Notes: generated by a model not told the origin, from the sequence alone. 42,699 nucleotides of DNA from Bacteroidales bacterium (GCA_017934185.1 JAGBJY010000031.1:1-42699); one strand, 5' to 3'. Positions 1 through 9,280 are shown, numbered from the stretch's first letter. A program made the numbers and translations.

Positions 1-1
1 C

Positions 2-112
2 ATGTATCGATTGAACTATGTGTCGCCCAATACGCGCAAACAAATGTCCGTTTTGCTCCGGATGGATGCCGAGCAACAGCAGGTCTACGACCTCATCTGT
101 CCGCCCGAATAA
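2..112 (+). CDS. C-terminal part of an unidentified protein
   Basis: An open frame enters from the left edge and stops at TAA 110-112, giving about 36 residues that end DLICPPE. It may begin before the window, because the first in-frame ATG is at position 2. Codon use looks coding, but the fragment is too short for me to assign a family. It lies on the same strand as the SusC gene and is separated from it by the structured repeat and a promoter, so it is probably the end of the preceding transcription unit. Confidence 0.45.
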   Translation: MYRLNYVSPNTRKQMSVLLRMDAEQQQVYDLICPPE

Positions 113-154
113 AAAGCGGGTGCCTCATTGACGAAAACAGGGGCGCTTTCCTTG

Positions 155-203
155 CCGTGTTGACGCGGAATCTGTGTTTTGTGCGTTCCCTTTGTCAACA
201 CGG
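155..203 (+). repeat. 49-bp hairpin repeat, solitary copy
   Basis: The arms CCGTGTTGAC (155-164) and GTCAACACGG (194-203) are perfect 10-bp inverted repeats around a 29-nt centre. The centre can form a second stem (GCGGAA with TTTTGT) that needs G-U pairs. The same 49-bp unit occurs four times in tandem at 12017-12311. About 14 bp before the left arm (ending TTTCCTTG) also resembles the sequence before the tandem copies. It lies about 140 bp upstream of the SusC start and before that gene's promoter. Confidence 0.85.
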
Positions 204-248
204 CCGCCGCGAAGGTGAGGGCTGTTTTGCTTTGATATTTGACGAATA

Positions 249-280
249 TTTGCCAGTGTCCTTTCAATTTGTTATCTTTG
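249..280 (+). promoter_or_regulatory. Promoter of the SusC/SusD locus
   Basis: TTTG at 249-252 and TATCTTTG at 273-280 are 20 nt apart. This fits the Bacteroidetes -33/-7 consensus (TTTG, then TAnnTTTG). It leaves a leader of about 55 nt before ATG 342. No regulator gene for this locus is present in the window. Confidence 0.75.
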
Positions 281-341
281 TGGGCTTTTTGCGGCTAAAA
301 CCAAACCAATAACCTAACAGTTTTATTTTTAAATTTCAATC

Positions 342-3300
342 ATGAGAAAAGCAGTAATTTGCCAAAGCTTCATGGTGATGTTACTGGCCCTGGCAGCATC
401 GGCCCCGGTGTTTGCCCAGGCCAACACGACATCGGCAAGCGGGCAAACGGCGCTTTCTACCCCCCCCGTAAACGCTGAAATACGGGGACGCGTCCTTGAC
501 ACGGGCGGCCAGCCAGTGATTGGCTCGGCGGTAGTCATTGCCGGAACCACGCTTGGCACAAGCACCGATCTGGACGGTGCCTTCGTTTTCCAGCTTCCCG
601 CAGGCTATGAAAAGGCCTCTTTGGAAGTATCGGCCCTGGGCTATACCACGCTGGTGGTTCCCATCGACGGCCGCAGTTACTATGACCTGGTTCTTCTGGA
701 AGAATCTACGCTCCTGGAAGGAACTGTAGTGACGGCCCTCGGTATCCGCCGTGCCCAGAAAGCCCTGTCCTACAATGTGCAGGAAATCAAGAGTGATGAG
801 ATTCTTGCCACCAAGGACGCCAACTTCATCAATTCCCTGAACGGCAAGGTGGCCGGTTTGGTGATCAACGCATCATCGGCCGGTGTGGGCGGCGCTACCA
901 AGGCGGTCATCCGCGGCGCCAAGTCCATCAGCAAGAACTCCAACGCCCTGTACGTGATTGACGGTGTGCCCATGTACGCCCTCAACCGCAGCGCCGGCAC
1001 TGAGTTCGGCTCCAGTGCTTACACGGATCCCATTGCCGATATCAACCCCGAGGACATTGAGTCCATGTCGGTGCTGACCGGTGCGGCCGCTGCCGCCCTG
1101 TACGGCCAGGATGCCGCCAACGGTGCCATTGTGGTTACCACCAAGAAGGGCGCCAAGGACCGGACAACGCTCACCATCGCCAGCAACACGGAAATTTCCC
1201 GGGCAACCTTCCTTCCCAAGTTCCAGAACCGTTATGGCACGGGCGATTATCTCTCTGCCGAAGGCTCTCCGGTGTATAGCTGGGGACGAGCCCTCAACGA
1301 GCTGTCCTACATGGGTTATGAGCCGGCCAAGGATTATTTCCAGACCGGTGTCACCGCTACCGAAAGCGTGTCCTTCTCTACCGGAACGGACAAGAACCAG
1401 ACCTACCTGAGTGCCGCCGCCGTCAACTCCCGCGGTGTCATTCCCAACAACGCTTACAACCGTTACAACTTCTCTTTCCGCAACACGGCAAACTTCTTTA
1501 ACGACAAACTCACCGTTGACCTGAGTTTCCAGTACGTGAAGCAGAACGACCGCAACATGACCAACCAGGGTCTGTACAACAACCCGCTGGTGGGTGCCTA
1601 CCTTTTCCCGCGTGGTAATTCCTGGGAAGATGTTTCCATGTTCGAGCGCTGGGACAACAGCCGTCAGATTTACACGCAGTACTGGCCCTCCGGCGATGCG
1701 GGTATCGTGATGCAGAATCCTTACTGGATCAACTACCGCGACCTTCGCACCAACAAGAAAGACCGCTACATGGCTTCGGCCGGCCTCAACTGGACCATCG
1801 CCCCCTGGATCAGTGCTTCCGGCCGCGTACGCATGGACAACAGCGTGAACAAGTACGAAGAAAAGTACTTTGCCACCACCAACAATACGCTCACCGGCTC
1901 TGACAAGGGTTATTATGGCACCAACACACAGCTGGACCGCCAGATTTATGCCGATGCTATGCTGGACATCCACAAGACCTTCGGCGAAATCTTCAGCCTC
2001 CAGGCCAACGTGGGTGGTATTCTGGTAGACAATACCAACGAAGTGAGCTCTGTGGGCGGCGGTATCGGCAACGGTGAAAATGGTGCCGAAAACCTGCCCA
2101 ACGTCTTTAACGTCTATGCCATCGGCAATCCCATCCCGGGCCAGAGCGGCTACCACGACCAGACCCAGAGCATTTTTGCCAGCGCCGAACTGGGCCTGAT
2201 GAGTGCCTGGTACCTCACCCTCACCGCCCGTAACGACTGGGATTCCCGTTTGTTCGGCCCCGGTTCCGTGAAGAAATCCTTCTTCTATCCTTCCGTGGGT
2301 ATTTCCGGCGTGCTGAACCAGGCTTTCAATATGCCCCGCTCCATTGAACTCCTGAAGGTGCGCGGCTCCTTCGCCCAGGTAGGTGCTTCCTACGAGCGCT
2401 GGATTGCCAACCCGCTGCACAGCTGGGACAACAGCCAGCAGTCCTGGACCACTCAGACCGCTTACCCGGTGTCCAACCTCCAGCCCGAAATGACCACTTC
2501 CTGGGAAGCCGGTATTCAGGCCCGTTTCCAGGGCGGCTTCAGCCTGGATCTGTCCTGGTATCTCACCCATACCCGCAACCAGACCTTCAACCCGGGCATC
2601 TCTTCCGGTTCCGGTTACTCCGACATTTACATCCAGTCCGGTGACGTGCGCAACAGCGGTATCGAGCTTTCCCTTGGCTATGCGCATACCTGGGGCAAGT
2701 TCAGCTGGAACACCAACTACACCTTCTCCACCAACGCCAACAAGATTGTTTCCCTGGCCGACGATGTGGTGAACCCCGTCACCGGTGAAACTTTCAGCGT
2801 GTCCAACCTGAACATGGGTGGCCTGGGCAATGCCCGCTTCATCCTGCAGAAGGGCGGCACCCTGGGTGACATCTATTCCCGCGCCGACCTGGTGCGCGAC
2901 AACAATGGCAGCGTTTACGTAGACGTGGAAGGCGGTATTGCCACCCAGGCTTACACCGACTTTGCCGATTACATCAAGCTGGGCAGTGTCCTTCCCAAGG
3001 CCAACATGGGCTGGCGCAACGAGTTCAGATTCGGCAACTTGAGCCTTTCTGCCCTGGTACAGGCCCGTCTGGGCGGTATCGTGTTCTCCCGCACCCAGGC
3101 CATGATGGACCGCTACGGCGTGTCCGAGGCATCGGCCCTGGCCCGCGACAACGGCGGCGTAACGGTGAATGGCACCGACCTCATTGACGCCAACCGCTGG
3201 TATTCTGCCATCGGCGGCGGTGACACGGTTCCCCAGTACTATGTTTACGATGCCACCAACGTGCGCCTGAGCGAAGCCGCCATCGGCTACACCTTCCCGC

Positions 3301-3968
3301 GCAAGTGTTTTGGCGACCTGTTTGACCTCACCCTGCAGGTGGTGGGCCGCAACCTCCTCATGATCTACTGCAAAGCGCCGTTCGATCCCGAGGCCACCGC
3401 TACCACCACCAACAATTACTACCAGGGCATTGACTATTTCATGATGCCTTCTACCCGCAATGTGGGCTTCAATGTGCGCATCAACTTCGCCGGTTCCAGC
3501 CGCAAGGCCGTGAAGGAAGCCGCTCCTGCCTATGTAGATCCTTACGTGCAGGAAAAAGTGGTTGAGAAAGAAGTTGTCCGCGAAGTGGTGAAAGAAGTTC
3601 CCGTGGAAGTGGTGAAGGAAATCGTCGTGGCCCCCAAGGGCAGCGTTTACCAGGAAGACATCCAGTTCCTCATTGGCAAAGCCGAAATCCGTCCCGATGA
3701 GGCCTTCAAACTGGGCCGCATCTTCCAGACGCTGGACGCCTATCCGGACGCCACCATCGAAATCACCGGTTACGCAGACACTGCCACCGGTACGGCCGAC
3801 ATCAACCGCCGTCTCTCTTCTGAACGTGTAGCAAACGTCTCCAAGAAGCTGCAGGAAGCCGGAATTCCCGCCTCCCGCATCAAGGTGAACGTAGGTACCG
3901 GCGACTGGGATGCCTCCCAATCCCCGGAAGCCAACCGCCGCGTAACAGTCAGTATCGTTAACAAATAA
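342..3968 (+). CDS. SusC/RagA TonB-dependent outer-membrane transporter fused to a C-terminal OmpA domain
   Basis: Predicted to import glycans across the outer membrane using TonB energy, with SusD as its lid. A signal peptide (about residues 1-25, ending VFAQ) leads into a carboxypeptidase-regulatory-like domain (from EIRGRVLD), a TonB box region near ALGIRRAQK, a plug domain (VIDGVPM; GAAAAALYGQDAANGAI) and a long beta-barrel. The barrel is followed by a charged linker at about 1059-1099 (repeats such as EKVVEKEVVREVVKEV) and an OmpA-like peptidoglycan-binding domain at about 1100-1208. That domain has GYAD near 1146, NRRLSSERV and a terminal NRRV. The OmpA tail is absent from ordinary SusC proteins and probably anchors the transporter to the cell wall. 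The stop overlaps the ATG at 3968 by one base. Transporter assignment is firm; the substrate is inferred from the neighbours. Confidence 0.95.
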   Translation: MRKAVICQSFMVMLLALAASAPVFAQANTTSASGQTALSTPPVNAEIRGRVLDTGGQPVIGSAVVIAGTTLGTSTDLDGAFVFQLPAGYEKASLEVSALGYTTLVVPIDGRSYYDLVLLEESTLLEGTVVTALGIRRAQKALSYNVQEIKSDEILATKDANFINSLNGKVAGLVINASSAGVGGATKAVIRGAKSISKNSNALYVIDGVPMYALNRSAGTEFGSSAYTDPIADINPEDIESMSVLTGAAAAALYGQDAANGAIVVTTKKGAKDRTTLTIASNTEISRATFLPKFQNRYGTGDYLSAEGSPVYSWGRALNELSYMGYEPAKDYFQTGVTATESVSFSTGTDKNQTYLSAAAVNSRGVIPNNAYNRYNFSFRNTANFFNDKLTVDLSFQYVKQNDRNMTNQGLYNNPLVGAYLFPRGNSWEDVSMFERWDNSRQIYTQYWPSGDAGIVMQNPYWINYRDLRTNKKDRYMASAGLNWTIAPWISASGRVRMDNSVNKYEEKYFATTNNTLTGSDKGYYGTNTQLDRQIYADAMLDIHKTFGEIFSLQANVGGILVDNTNEVSSVGGGIGNGENGAENLPNVFNVYAIGNPIPGQSGYHDQTQSIFASAELGLMSAWYLTLTARNDWDSRLFGPGSVKKSFFYPSVGISGVLNQAFNMPRSIELLKVRGSFAQVGASYERWIANPLHSWDNSQQSWTTQTAYPVSNLQPEMTTSWEAGIQARFQGGFSLDLSWYLTHTRNQTFNPGISSGSGYSDIYIQSGDVRNSGIELSLGYAHTWGKFSWNTNYTFSTNANKIVSLADDVVNPVTGETFSVSNLNMGGLGNARFILQKGGTLGDIYSRADLVRDNNGSVYVDVEGGIATQAYTDFADYIKLGSVLPKANMGWRNEFRFGNLSLSALVQARLGGIVFSRTQAMMDRYGVSEASALARDNGGVTVNGTDLIDANRWYSAIGGGDTVPQYYVYDATNVRLSEAAIGYTFPRKCFGDLFDLTLQVVGRNLLMIYCKAPFDPEATATTTNNYYQGIDYFMMPSTRNVGFNVRINFAGSSRKAVKEAAPAYVDPYVQEKVVEKEVVREVVKEVPVEVVKEIVVAPKGSVYQEDIQFLIGKAEIRPDEAFKLGRIFQTLDAYPDATIEITGYADTATGTADINRRLSSERVANVSKKLQEAGIPASRIKVNVGTGDWDASQSPEANRRVTVSIVNK

Positions 3969-3982
3969 TGATGCAAACGACT

Positions 3983-5551
3983 ATGAGAAAATACATTACA
4001 ATTCTATTGGTTTCCACCGTCACCCTGTTCTCCTGCACCCGCAATTTTGAGCAGTACAACAGCAATCCCTACGGTGTTACCAACAGCGAAATGCTCCGTG
4101 ACGGTTACGCGCTCCGTGCTTCCATCAGCGGCATGGCCAGCGCCGTCATTTCCACCGACGTGAACACCACCCAGTTCACCGAATGCCTTCAGGGAGGTCC
4201 CATGGCCGGTTATCTGGCCGACTCCAACCAGGGTTTCAAGAATACCGTTTCCAATTATAACCCTACAGACAACTGGACCAACGTACTGCTGGCCAGCAGC
4301 CGGGTCATCCCTACCTTCTTCGCCAATTACGGTGATCTGAAGAACATGACCGACGACCCTGTTATCCTGTCCATCGCCGATGTGCTGAAAGTGGCCGTGA
4401 TGCACCGTGTGGCCGATACCTACGGTCCCATCCCGTACACCCAGATTGGTGTGGGCGGCAAGATTCAGGTTCCCTACGACAGCCAGGAAGAGGCTTACAA
4501 AGCCATGCTGGCCGATCTGGATGCCGCCATTGAGGTGCTGACGGCCAACCGCGGCAATAACATCAACGCCTCTTCCGACGTGGTGTACCAGGGCAATGTG
4601 GAGAAGTGGGCCAAGTTTGCCAACTCCCTCAAGCTGCGCCTTGCCATGCGCATGGTATATGCCGATGCCGCTACCGCCAAGAAAGCCGCCGAAGAAGTGG
4701 CTGCCAGCGAAGTGGGCGCCATCTCTTCCAACGCCGAGAATGCCATTTACGACAATTTCAACGCCAGTGCCAAGAATCCTTTCTATGTGGTTCAGGTAGA
4801 ATACAACGGCGGTGACTCCATGGCCGCTGCCGATATCATCTGCTACATGAACGGTTACAACGATCCCCGCCGCAGCGCTTACTTCCAGCCCAGCAAGTTC
4901 GCCGGTTACGAGTATGTGGGCCTGCGCCACGGTATCGTGATGCCTGCCAATGACGTGATGCACCAGTATTCGGCCATCAACATCTCCATGAGCAGTCCTT
5001 TCGTGTGGCTGAACGCCGCCGAGGTGGCCTTCCTGAAGGCCGAGGCTGTGGCCGTATTCGGCTTTGACATGGGCGGCAGCGCCAAGGATTTCTATGAGGA
5101 AGGCGTCCGCCTGTCCTTTGACCAGTGGGGCGTTAGCGGTGCCGATGCTTATCTGCAGGATGCCGTGAGCAAGCCGGCTTCCTACATAGACCCTATCGGC
5201 TCCAACACCTACAATGGAACCCTTTCCACCATGACCATCGCCTGGGACGAAAGCGCTTCCACCGAGCAGAAACAGGAAAAAATCCTGATTCAGAAGTGGA
5301 TTGCCAACTGGCTGCTGGGTCATGAGAGCTGGGCCGACATCCGCCGTACCGGTTATCCGCACATCCTGCCCGCTACCGAGGCCGGCAATATGTCCAACGG
5401 CCTGGTGGACTCCGAGCTGGGTGCCCGCCGTCTGAAATATCCTTCAGATGAATATGTTAACAACAGCACCAATATGGCTGCCGCCGTCGCCCTGCTCAAG
5501 GGACCCGATGAGATGGCTACCCGTACCTGGTTTGACTGCAAAAATAAATAG
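3983..5551 (+). CDS. SusD/RagB-like surface lipoprotein
   Basis: Glycan-binding partner of the preceding SusC; it should sit on the cell surface as the lid of the transporter. The frame is open from ATG 3968, but the start at 3983 (MRKYITILL) gives a clean SPII signal with the lipobox LFSC. The sequence resembles the SusD-like_2 group (early NFEQYNSNPYG; WLNAAEVAFLKAEA in the helical core; HESWADIRRTGYP near the end). Length of about 520 residues is normal. It is co-transcribed with SusC and with the four lipoproteins behind it. SusD assignment is strong; the ligand is inferred to be an N-glycan from the linked GH18 enzyme. Confidence 0.93.
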   Translation: MRKYITILLVSTVTLFSCTRNFEQYNSNPYGVTNSEMLRDGYALRASISGMASAVISTDVNTTQFTECLQGGPMAGYLADSNQGFKNTVSNYNPTDNWTNVLLASSRVIPTFFANYGDLKNMTDDPVILSIADVLKVAVMHRVADTYGPIPYTQIGVGGKIQVPYDSQEEAYKAMLADLDAAIEVLTANRGNNINASSDVVYQGNVEKWAKFANSLKLRLAMRMVYADAATAKKAAEEVAASEVGAISSNAENAIYDNFNASAKNPFYVVQVEYNGGDSMAAADIICYMNGYNDPRRSAYFQPSKFAGYEYVGLRHGIVMPANDVMHQYSAINISMSSPFVWLNAAEVAFLKAEAVAVFGFDMGGSAKDFYEEGVRLSFDQWGVSGADAYLQDAVSKPASYIDPIGSNTYNGTLSTMTIAWDESASTEQKQEKILIQKWIANWLLGHESWADIRRTGYPHILPATEAGNMSNGLVDSELGARRLKYPSDEYVNNSTNMAAAVALLKGPDEMATRTWFDCKNK

Positions 5552-5555
5552 GAGG
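5550..5555 (+). promoter_or_regulatory. Strong Shine-Dalgarno AGGAGG before the dead-GH18 gene
   Basis: AGGAGG lies 7 nt before ATG 5563. Bacteroidetes genes rarely carry such a motif, so it stands out and supports this start. Confidence 0.6.
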
Positions 5556-5562
5556 AGCCCGT

Positions 5563-6669
5563 ATGAACAAGCTTTTTAAATCCCTGATTGTTCTTGCCGC
5601 CGGCAGCCTTCTCATGGTTTCCTGCGCAAAATGGACCGAGACCGAATCCATTCCCTTTGAATATGCTACGCTCCAGAGCAAGAATCCCCAGCTGTATGAG
5701 GCCTATCTTGCTTCTGTGCGTGCCTACCATGCCACTGAGCACCAGGTGCTTATTGCCAAGTTCGACAATAAGGAGGCAGCTCCTGCCGGCCGCGCCGAGC
5801 ATCTGACCTGCCTGCCCGACAGTGTGGACTATGTGATTGTGAACAACCCTGCCATCCTGAACAAGGTCCTCCTGGAAGAGGTGAAGCAGATTCGTGAGGA
5901 AAAAGGAATACGCTCCCTGGTGAACGTGAGCTACGACGCTGTTCGCAGTTCTGTGGAAAGCACCATCGCCCAGGCTGTTGAGGCTATTGATGCCGAATTT
6001 GCCGCTCTGGAAGAGGAAGCCCAGGCTGCCCGCCAGGAGGAGTTTGACGCCCGTAAGGCCGAAGTTCAGTCCCAGGAGAATTTCCAGACCCTCGCGAAAG
6101 ACCTCACCCTGAAAGCGCTGGCCCTTGTTGAAAGCAGCGGCGTAGACGGGATCAATGTCGTTTTCAACGGTATGAATCCTGTTGCCCTGACTGCGGAAAA
6201 GAAAGAGGCTGAGACGGCGCTTCAGGAGCCTTTCTTCACCCTGGTGAACGAGTGGAAGGCCGGCCATCCCGACGCCCTTGTGTTCTTTGAAGGAACCCCT
6301 GCCTATGTGCTGGCTGCTACTTCGGTGGTGACGGACGCCGCCTACATCATTATCCCGGCTTTGGCTGCCCTGAACCAGACGGCCTTCAATTATGCCGTGG
6401 AAGTTTCTCTGGGCGAGGGTGTCCCCACCGACCGCATCGTCATCGGCGTAACGGCCATTGACATTACCGACCCCGCCAACACCAACGGTACTTTCACCGA
6501 GGGTACCGCCATTGTGGGCGCTGCCCAGTGGGCTGTGACTCCCGCCAGCACCTATACCAAGGCTGGCATTTGTGTGGACCATGCCCAGTTTGACTACTTT
6601 GACATCACCCATGTTTATTCCCAGATAAACGAGGCGATTTCCATTATGAATCCTTCACCTGTAAAATAA
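5563..6669 (+). CDS. GH18-like surface glycan-binding lipoprotein, catalytic acids lost
   Basis: Lipobox LMVSC places the lipidated Cys at 21. The protein is probably a GH18-fold (TIM barrel) relative: the segment VDGINVVFNG (about 194-203) aligns with the GH18 catalytic strand FDGVNYDDEY of the enzyme encoded at 7872. At the catalytic Asp and Glu positions it has Val200 and Asn202, so it should bind rather than cut. A Glu/Ala-rich helical stretch lies at about 135-172. It occupies the position of the BT3985-type surface binding proteins between SusD and the enzyme. The fold is inferred from that one motif and the gene order, and loss of catalysis follows from the missing residues. Confidence 0.7.
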   Translation: MNKLFKSLIVLAAGSLLMVSCAKWTETESIPFEYATLQSKNPQLYEAYLASVRAYHATEHQVLIAKFDNKEAAPAGRAEHLTCLPDSVDYVIVNNPAILNKVLLEEVKQIREEKGIRSLVNVSYDAVRSSVESTIAQAVEAIDAEFAALEEEAQAARQEEFDARKAEVQSQENFQTLAKDLTLKALALVESSGVDGINVVFNGMNPVALTAEKKEAETALQEPFFTLVNEWKAGHPDALVFFEGTPAYVLAATSVVTDAAYIIIPALAALNQTAFNYAVEVSLGEGVPTDRIVIGVTAIDITDPANTNGTFTEGTAIVGAAQWAVTPASTYTKAGICVDHAQFDYFDITHVYSQINEAISIMNPSPVK

Positions 6670-6674
6670 GGAAT

Positions 6675-7856
6675 ATGAAAAAGATCTTTTACGCTGTCGC
6701 GCTGCTCTCCGCCCTTTTCGCCGTGGCTTCCTGCCAGACGGAGAAAGAGGCTATGGAACAGCATCCCTTCAGCAACAAACTCTATATCAACACGGGTGTG
6801 GCCAGTGAGGAAATCCTGGTGAAGGCCGGCGATCCGGACCTGGTGCGTACCCTGTCCATCGGCACGCCCAAACCCATGGAGCAGGCCGTGAGCGGTGTCT
6901 TTGTGGCCGACCAGGCTTATGTGGAAAACTACAAGACCATCTACGGCGAACCTGCCGTTGAGCCGCTCCCTTATGCGAACTGCGTCATTGAGAACCCCGA
7001 GGTGACCATTGCAGCAGGCGCCAATGTATCGGCCAGTGCTACGGTGAATTTCATCGGCCTCAGCAGCCTGGACCGCGACATTGTGTACGTGATGCCCATC
7101 GTCCTGAAGAACGTGACGGACATTAACGTCATTGCTCCCAAGACGGCTGTGTACTATGTCTTCAAGGGTGCCGCCCTCATCAATGTGGTGTGCAACATGA
7201 GTGAGAACCGTGCCGCAGCCCAGTCCTGGGCCACGCCGGAGAAATTCACCAACATGACCCACTTCACGGCCGAGGCCCTGATCCGTCAGAATGTGGCCGG
7301 CCGCCTCATTTCTACCGTCATGGGTGTGGAAGGCCACTTCCTTCTGCGTATCGGCGATTCCGGTGTTCCGGACAATCAGCTGCAGGTGGCTTCTTCTTCC
7401 AACCAGACCAACTCCAACATGCAGTTCCAGCTGGGCAAATGGACCCACATGGCCTGCGTATTTGACGGCGGACTGGTAACGGTGTACTTTGATGGCCGGA
7501 AGGTGCTGGATGCCGCCAACTGCGGACGCAGCAGCGTTACCTGGGGTGCCTATGGCAGTGACAAGGGCGAAACCGGCGGACGTTATTTCTGGCTGGGTTA
7601 TTCTTACGCCGGCGACCGTTATCTGGACGGCGAACTCTCCGAGGTGCGTATCTGGGATCATTGCCTCACGCAGGAAGAGATCCTGGCCCCCAACCATTTC
7701 TACTTTGTAGACCCCGCTTCCGAAGGCCTTATTGCCTACTGGAAGATGGATGACGGTGCCGGTACCACCCTGAAAGACTCCAGCCCCAACGGCAACGACC
7801 TTACCCTGGACAACGAGACCCGCTGGCCCAAGGTGGCTCTTCCCGAAACCAATTAA
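6675..7856 (+). CDS. Surface lipoprotein with BT_3987_N (DUF1735) and LamG domains
   Basis: Lipobox AVASC (Cys20). Residues of about 30-170 look like the DUF1735 / BT_3987 N-terminal domain, ending KTAVYYVFKG. Residues of about 180-385 form a concanavalin/laminin-G-like domain (WTHMACVFDGGLVTVYFDG; GELSEVRIWDHCLTQEEI; LIAYWKMDDGAG). That combination is known in BT3986-type surface glycan-binding proteins next to endoglycosidases. The gene lies 5 nt after the preceding one, in the same operon. It probably binds N-glycans or the carrier glycoprotein on the cell surface. Domain calls are good; the ligand is inferred. Confidence 0.85.
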   Translation: MKKIFYAVALLSALFAVASCQTEKEAMEQHPFSNKLYINTGVASEEILVKAGDPDLVRTLSIGTPKPMEQAVSGVFVADQAYVENYKTIYGEPAVEPLPYANCVIENPEVTIAAGANVSASATVNFIGLSSLDRDIVYVMPIVLKNVTDINVIAPKTAVYYVFKGAALINVVCNMSENRAAAQSWATPEKFTNMTHFTAEALIRQNVAGRLISTVMGVEGHFLLRIGDSGVPDNQLQVASSSNQTNSNMQFQLGKWTHMACVFDGGLVTVYFDGRKVLDAANCGRSSVTWGAYGSDKGETGGRYFWLGYSYAGDRYLDGELSEVRIWDHCLTQEEILAPNHFYFVDPASEGLIAYWKMDDGAGTTLKDSSPNGNDLTLDNETRWPKVALPETN

Positions 7857-7857
7857 G

Positions 7858-7864
7858 AAGGAGG
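7858..7864 (+). promoter_or_regulatory. Strong Shine-Dalgarno AAGGAGG before the GH18 gene
   Basis: AAGGAGG ends 7 nt before ATG 7872 and follows directly on the previous stop codon. It is the second ideal Shine-Dalgarno in this operon and decides the start. Confidence 0.6.
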
Positions 7865-7871
7865 AACAAAG

Positions 7872-9275
7872 ATGAAAAATCGTAACAATATCGTATGCAT
7901 GCTCGCTGCTGGAATGGTCCTGTTCTCCTGCGAAAAGCCCATCGTGGTGGACCGTGTGAACGAAGGGGACTATGCCAATGTGACAACGCTCACCGCTACG
8001 CTCCGGGACGTTCCTACCCGGAGGACCACCTCCGTTGTGGAAATGCGTCAGGACCCTTTCCAGACCACCGTGGCTGTGACGCTGCCCCGTGCCCCCAAGA
8101 AGGGCGTGGATTTCACCCTCAGCTATGATGCTGCTTATCTGGAGGTTTTCAATGCCCAGCATGAAACCGAGTACAAGCTTTTCCCGCAGTCCAAAGTTTC
8201 CCTGCAGAATGACGGTGTCATTGTGATGGCTCCGGACGAGACCGGCTCTTATCAGCTGGGGCTCACCCTGGAACCCTTCGACGACAAGGAGGAAGCCACC
8301 TATGTGCTGCCCCTGAAACTCTCCACCACAACCGACGGTGTGAAGGTTTCCGAGCAGGATCACCTGGTGTATCTGGTGAAGAACATGAGCTGGCAGGCCT
8401 CCGTTGTGCGCAAGGAAGGGGAAAAGAAGATTATCTCCTGGATTGAGGTGAACAACACCAACCCCCTGAACATGTTGCAGTTCGAGACCGAAGACGGCCG
8501 TCTGCTCACGGACTATGTGGTCTTGTTTGCCTACAACATCAACTATAACCGCGAAACCGGTGAGGTGTATGTGTTCTCCAACCCGCAGTGCCAGTACATC
8601 CTGGACCATTACGACGAAGTTGTGAAGCCGCTGCGTGAGCGTGGCATCAAGGTGATTATGTCCATCCTGGGGAACCACGACGAGTCCGGCCTTGCGCAGC
8701 TGAGCGACCTGGGCTGCCGTGAATTCGCCCGCAAAGTGGCCGCCATTGTCAATGCCTATGGCTTTGACGGTGTGAACTACGACGATGAGTACTCCAACGC
8801 CCCGGACCTGAGCAATCCTTTGTTCGCTCCCAGGTCCCAGACACAGGGCAACCGTCTGTACTTTGAGACCAAGAAGCTCCTGCCCGACAAGGAGATGGTT
8901 TCTTATCAGTACGGCAGCGCCCTGGGCAATGCTCCCGTGGACGGGATTGACCCTTCCGAGTACATGGATATCTTCAACGGGGACTATGGCCGCCGTGCCG
9001 TTCCTTATGGCAATTCCAGCCTGGCCTCCTGCTCGTATCAGTCTACTGAATTTGCACGGAACAACTCGCTTCCCACGACATCAGAGGCAGAGGCTTTCGT
9101 GAATTCCGACTACGGGTTCTGGATGACCTTCTCTTTGTGGAATGCCCAGGGACGCAAGTCCGACTGGGATTACATGAACATCCTGTCCCAGGCGGTGCTG
9201 GGTTCTCCGCTCAAGAAGCCTGCGTTCTACTATCCCGAGACCAAGTCTCTTGCTACCCAACCTATTGAATGGTAA
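7872..9275 (+). CDS. GH18 endo-beta-N-acetylglucosaminidase, lipoprotein
   Basis: Predicted to cleave the chitobiose core of N-glycans and release the oligosaccharide at the cell surface. Lipobox LFSC (Cys20). Residues of about 25-175 form a BT_3987_N/DUF1735-type domain, followed by a GH18 barrel. The active strand is GFDGVNYDDEYSN with Asp304 and Glu306 in the DxE positions, matching the DDEY pattern of EndoH, EndoF1 and EndoBT-3987. Other barrel signs are VIMSILGNHD (about 261-270) and EYMDIFNGDYG. The length fits the EndoBT-3987 type. It is the only intact glycosidase in this locus, so it defines the likely substrate class. Whether it prefers high-mannose or complex glycans cannot be read from the sequence. 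Confidence 0.92.
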   Translation: MKNRNNIVCMLAAGMVLFSCEKPIVVDRVNEGDYANVTTLTATLRDVPTRRTTSVVEMRQDPFQTTVAVTLPRAPKKGVDFTLSYDAAYLEVFNAQHETEYKLFPQSKVSLQNDGVIVMAPDETGSYQLGLTLEPFDDKEEATYVLPLKLSTTTDGVKVSEQDHLVYLVKNMSWQASVVRKEGEKKIISWIEVNNTNPLNMLQFETEDGRLLTDYVVLFAYNINYNRETGEVYVFSNPQCQYILDHYDEVVKPLRERGIKVIMSILGNHDESGLAQLSDLGCREFARKVAAIVNAYGFDGVNYDDEYSNAPDLSNPLFAPRSQTQGNRLYFETKKLLPDKEMVSYQYGSALGNAPVDGIDPSEYMDIFNGDYGRRAVPYGNSSLASCSYQSTEFARNNSLPTTSEAEAFVNSDYGFWMTFSLWNAQGRKSDWDYMNILSQAVLGSPLKKPAFYYPETKSLATQPIEW

Positions 9276-9280
9276 AGCGT

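Noticed and set aside
873-3920. Long minus-strand open frame opposite the SusC gene
   Set aside because: Antisense shadow of a GC-rich coding region; its His/Gly/Val-rich translation has no motif or signal peptide, while the + strand gene is complete.
7872-9275. Inactive GH18 because the first Asp of DGxDxDxE is Asn
   Set aside because: EndoF1-type enzymes also vary at that position; the DxE residues (Asp304, Glu306) are intact.
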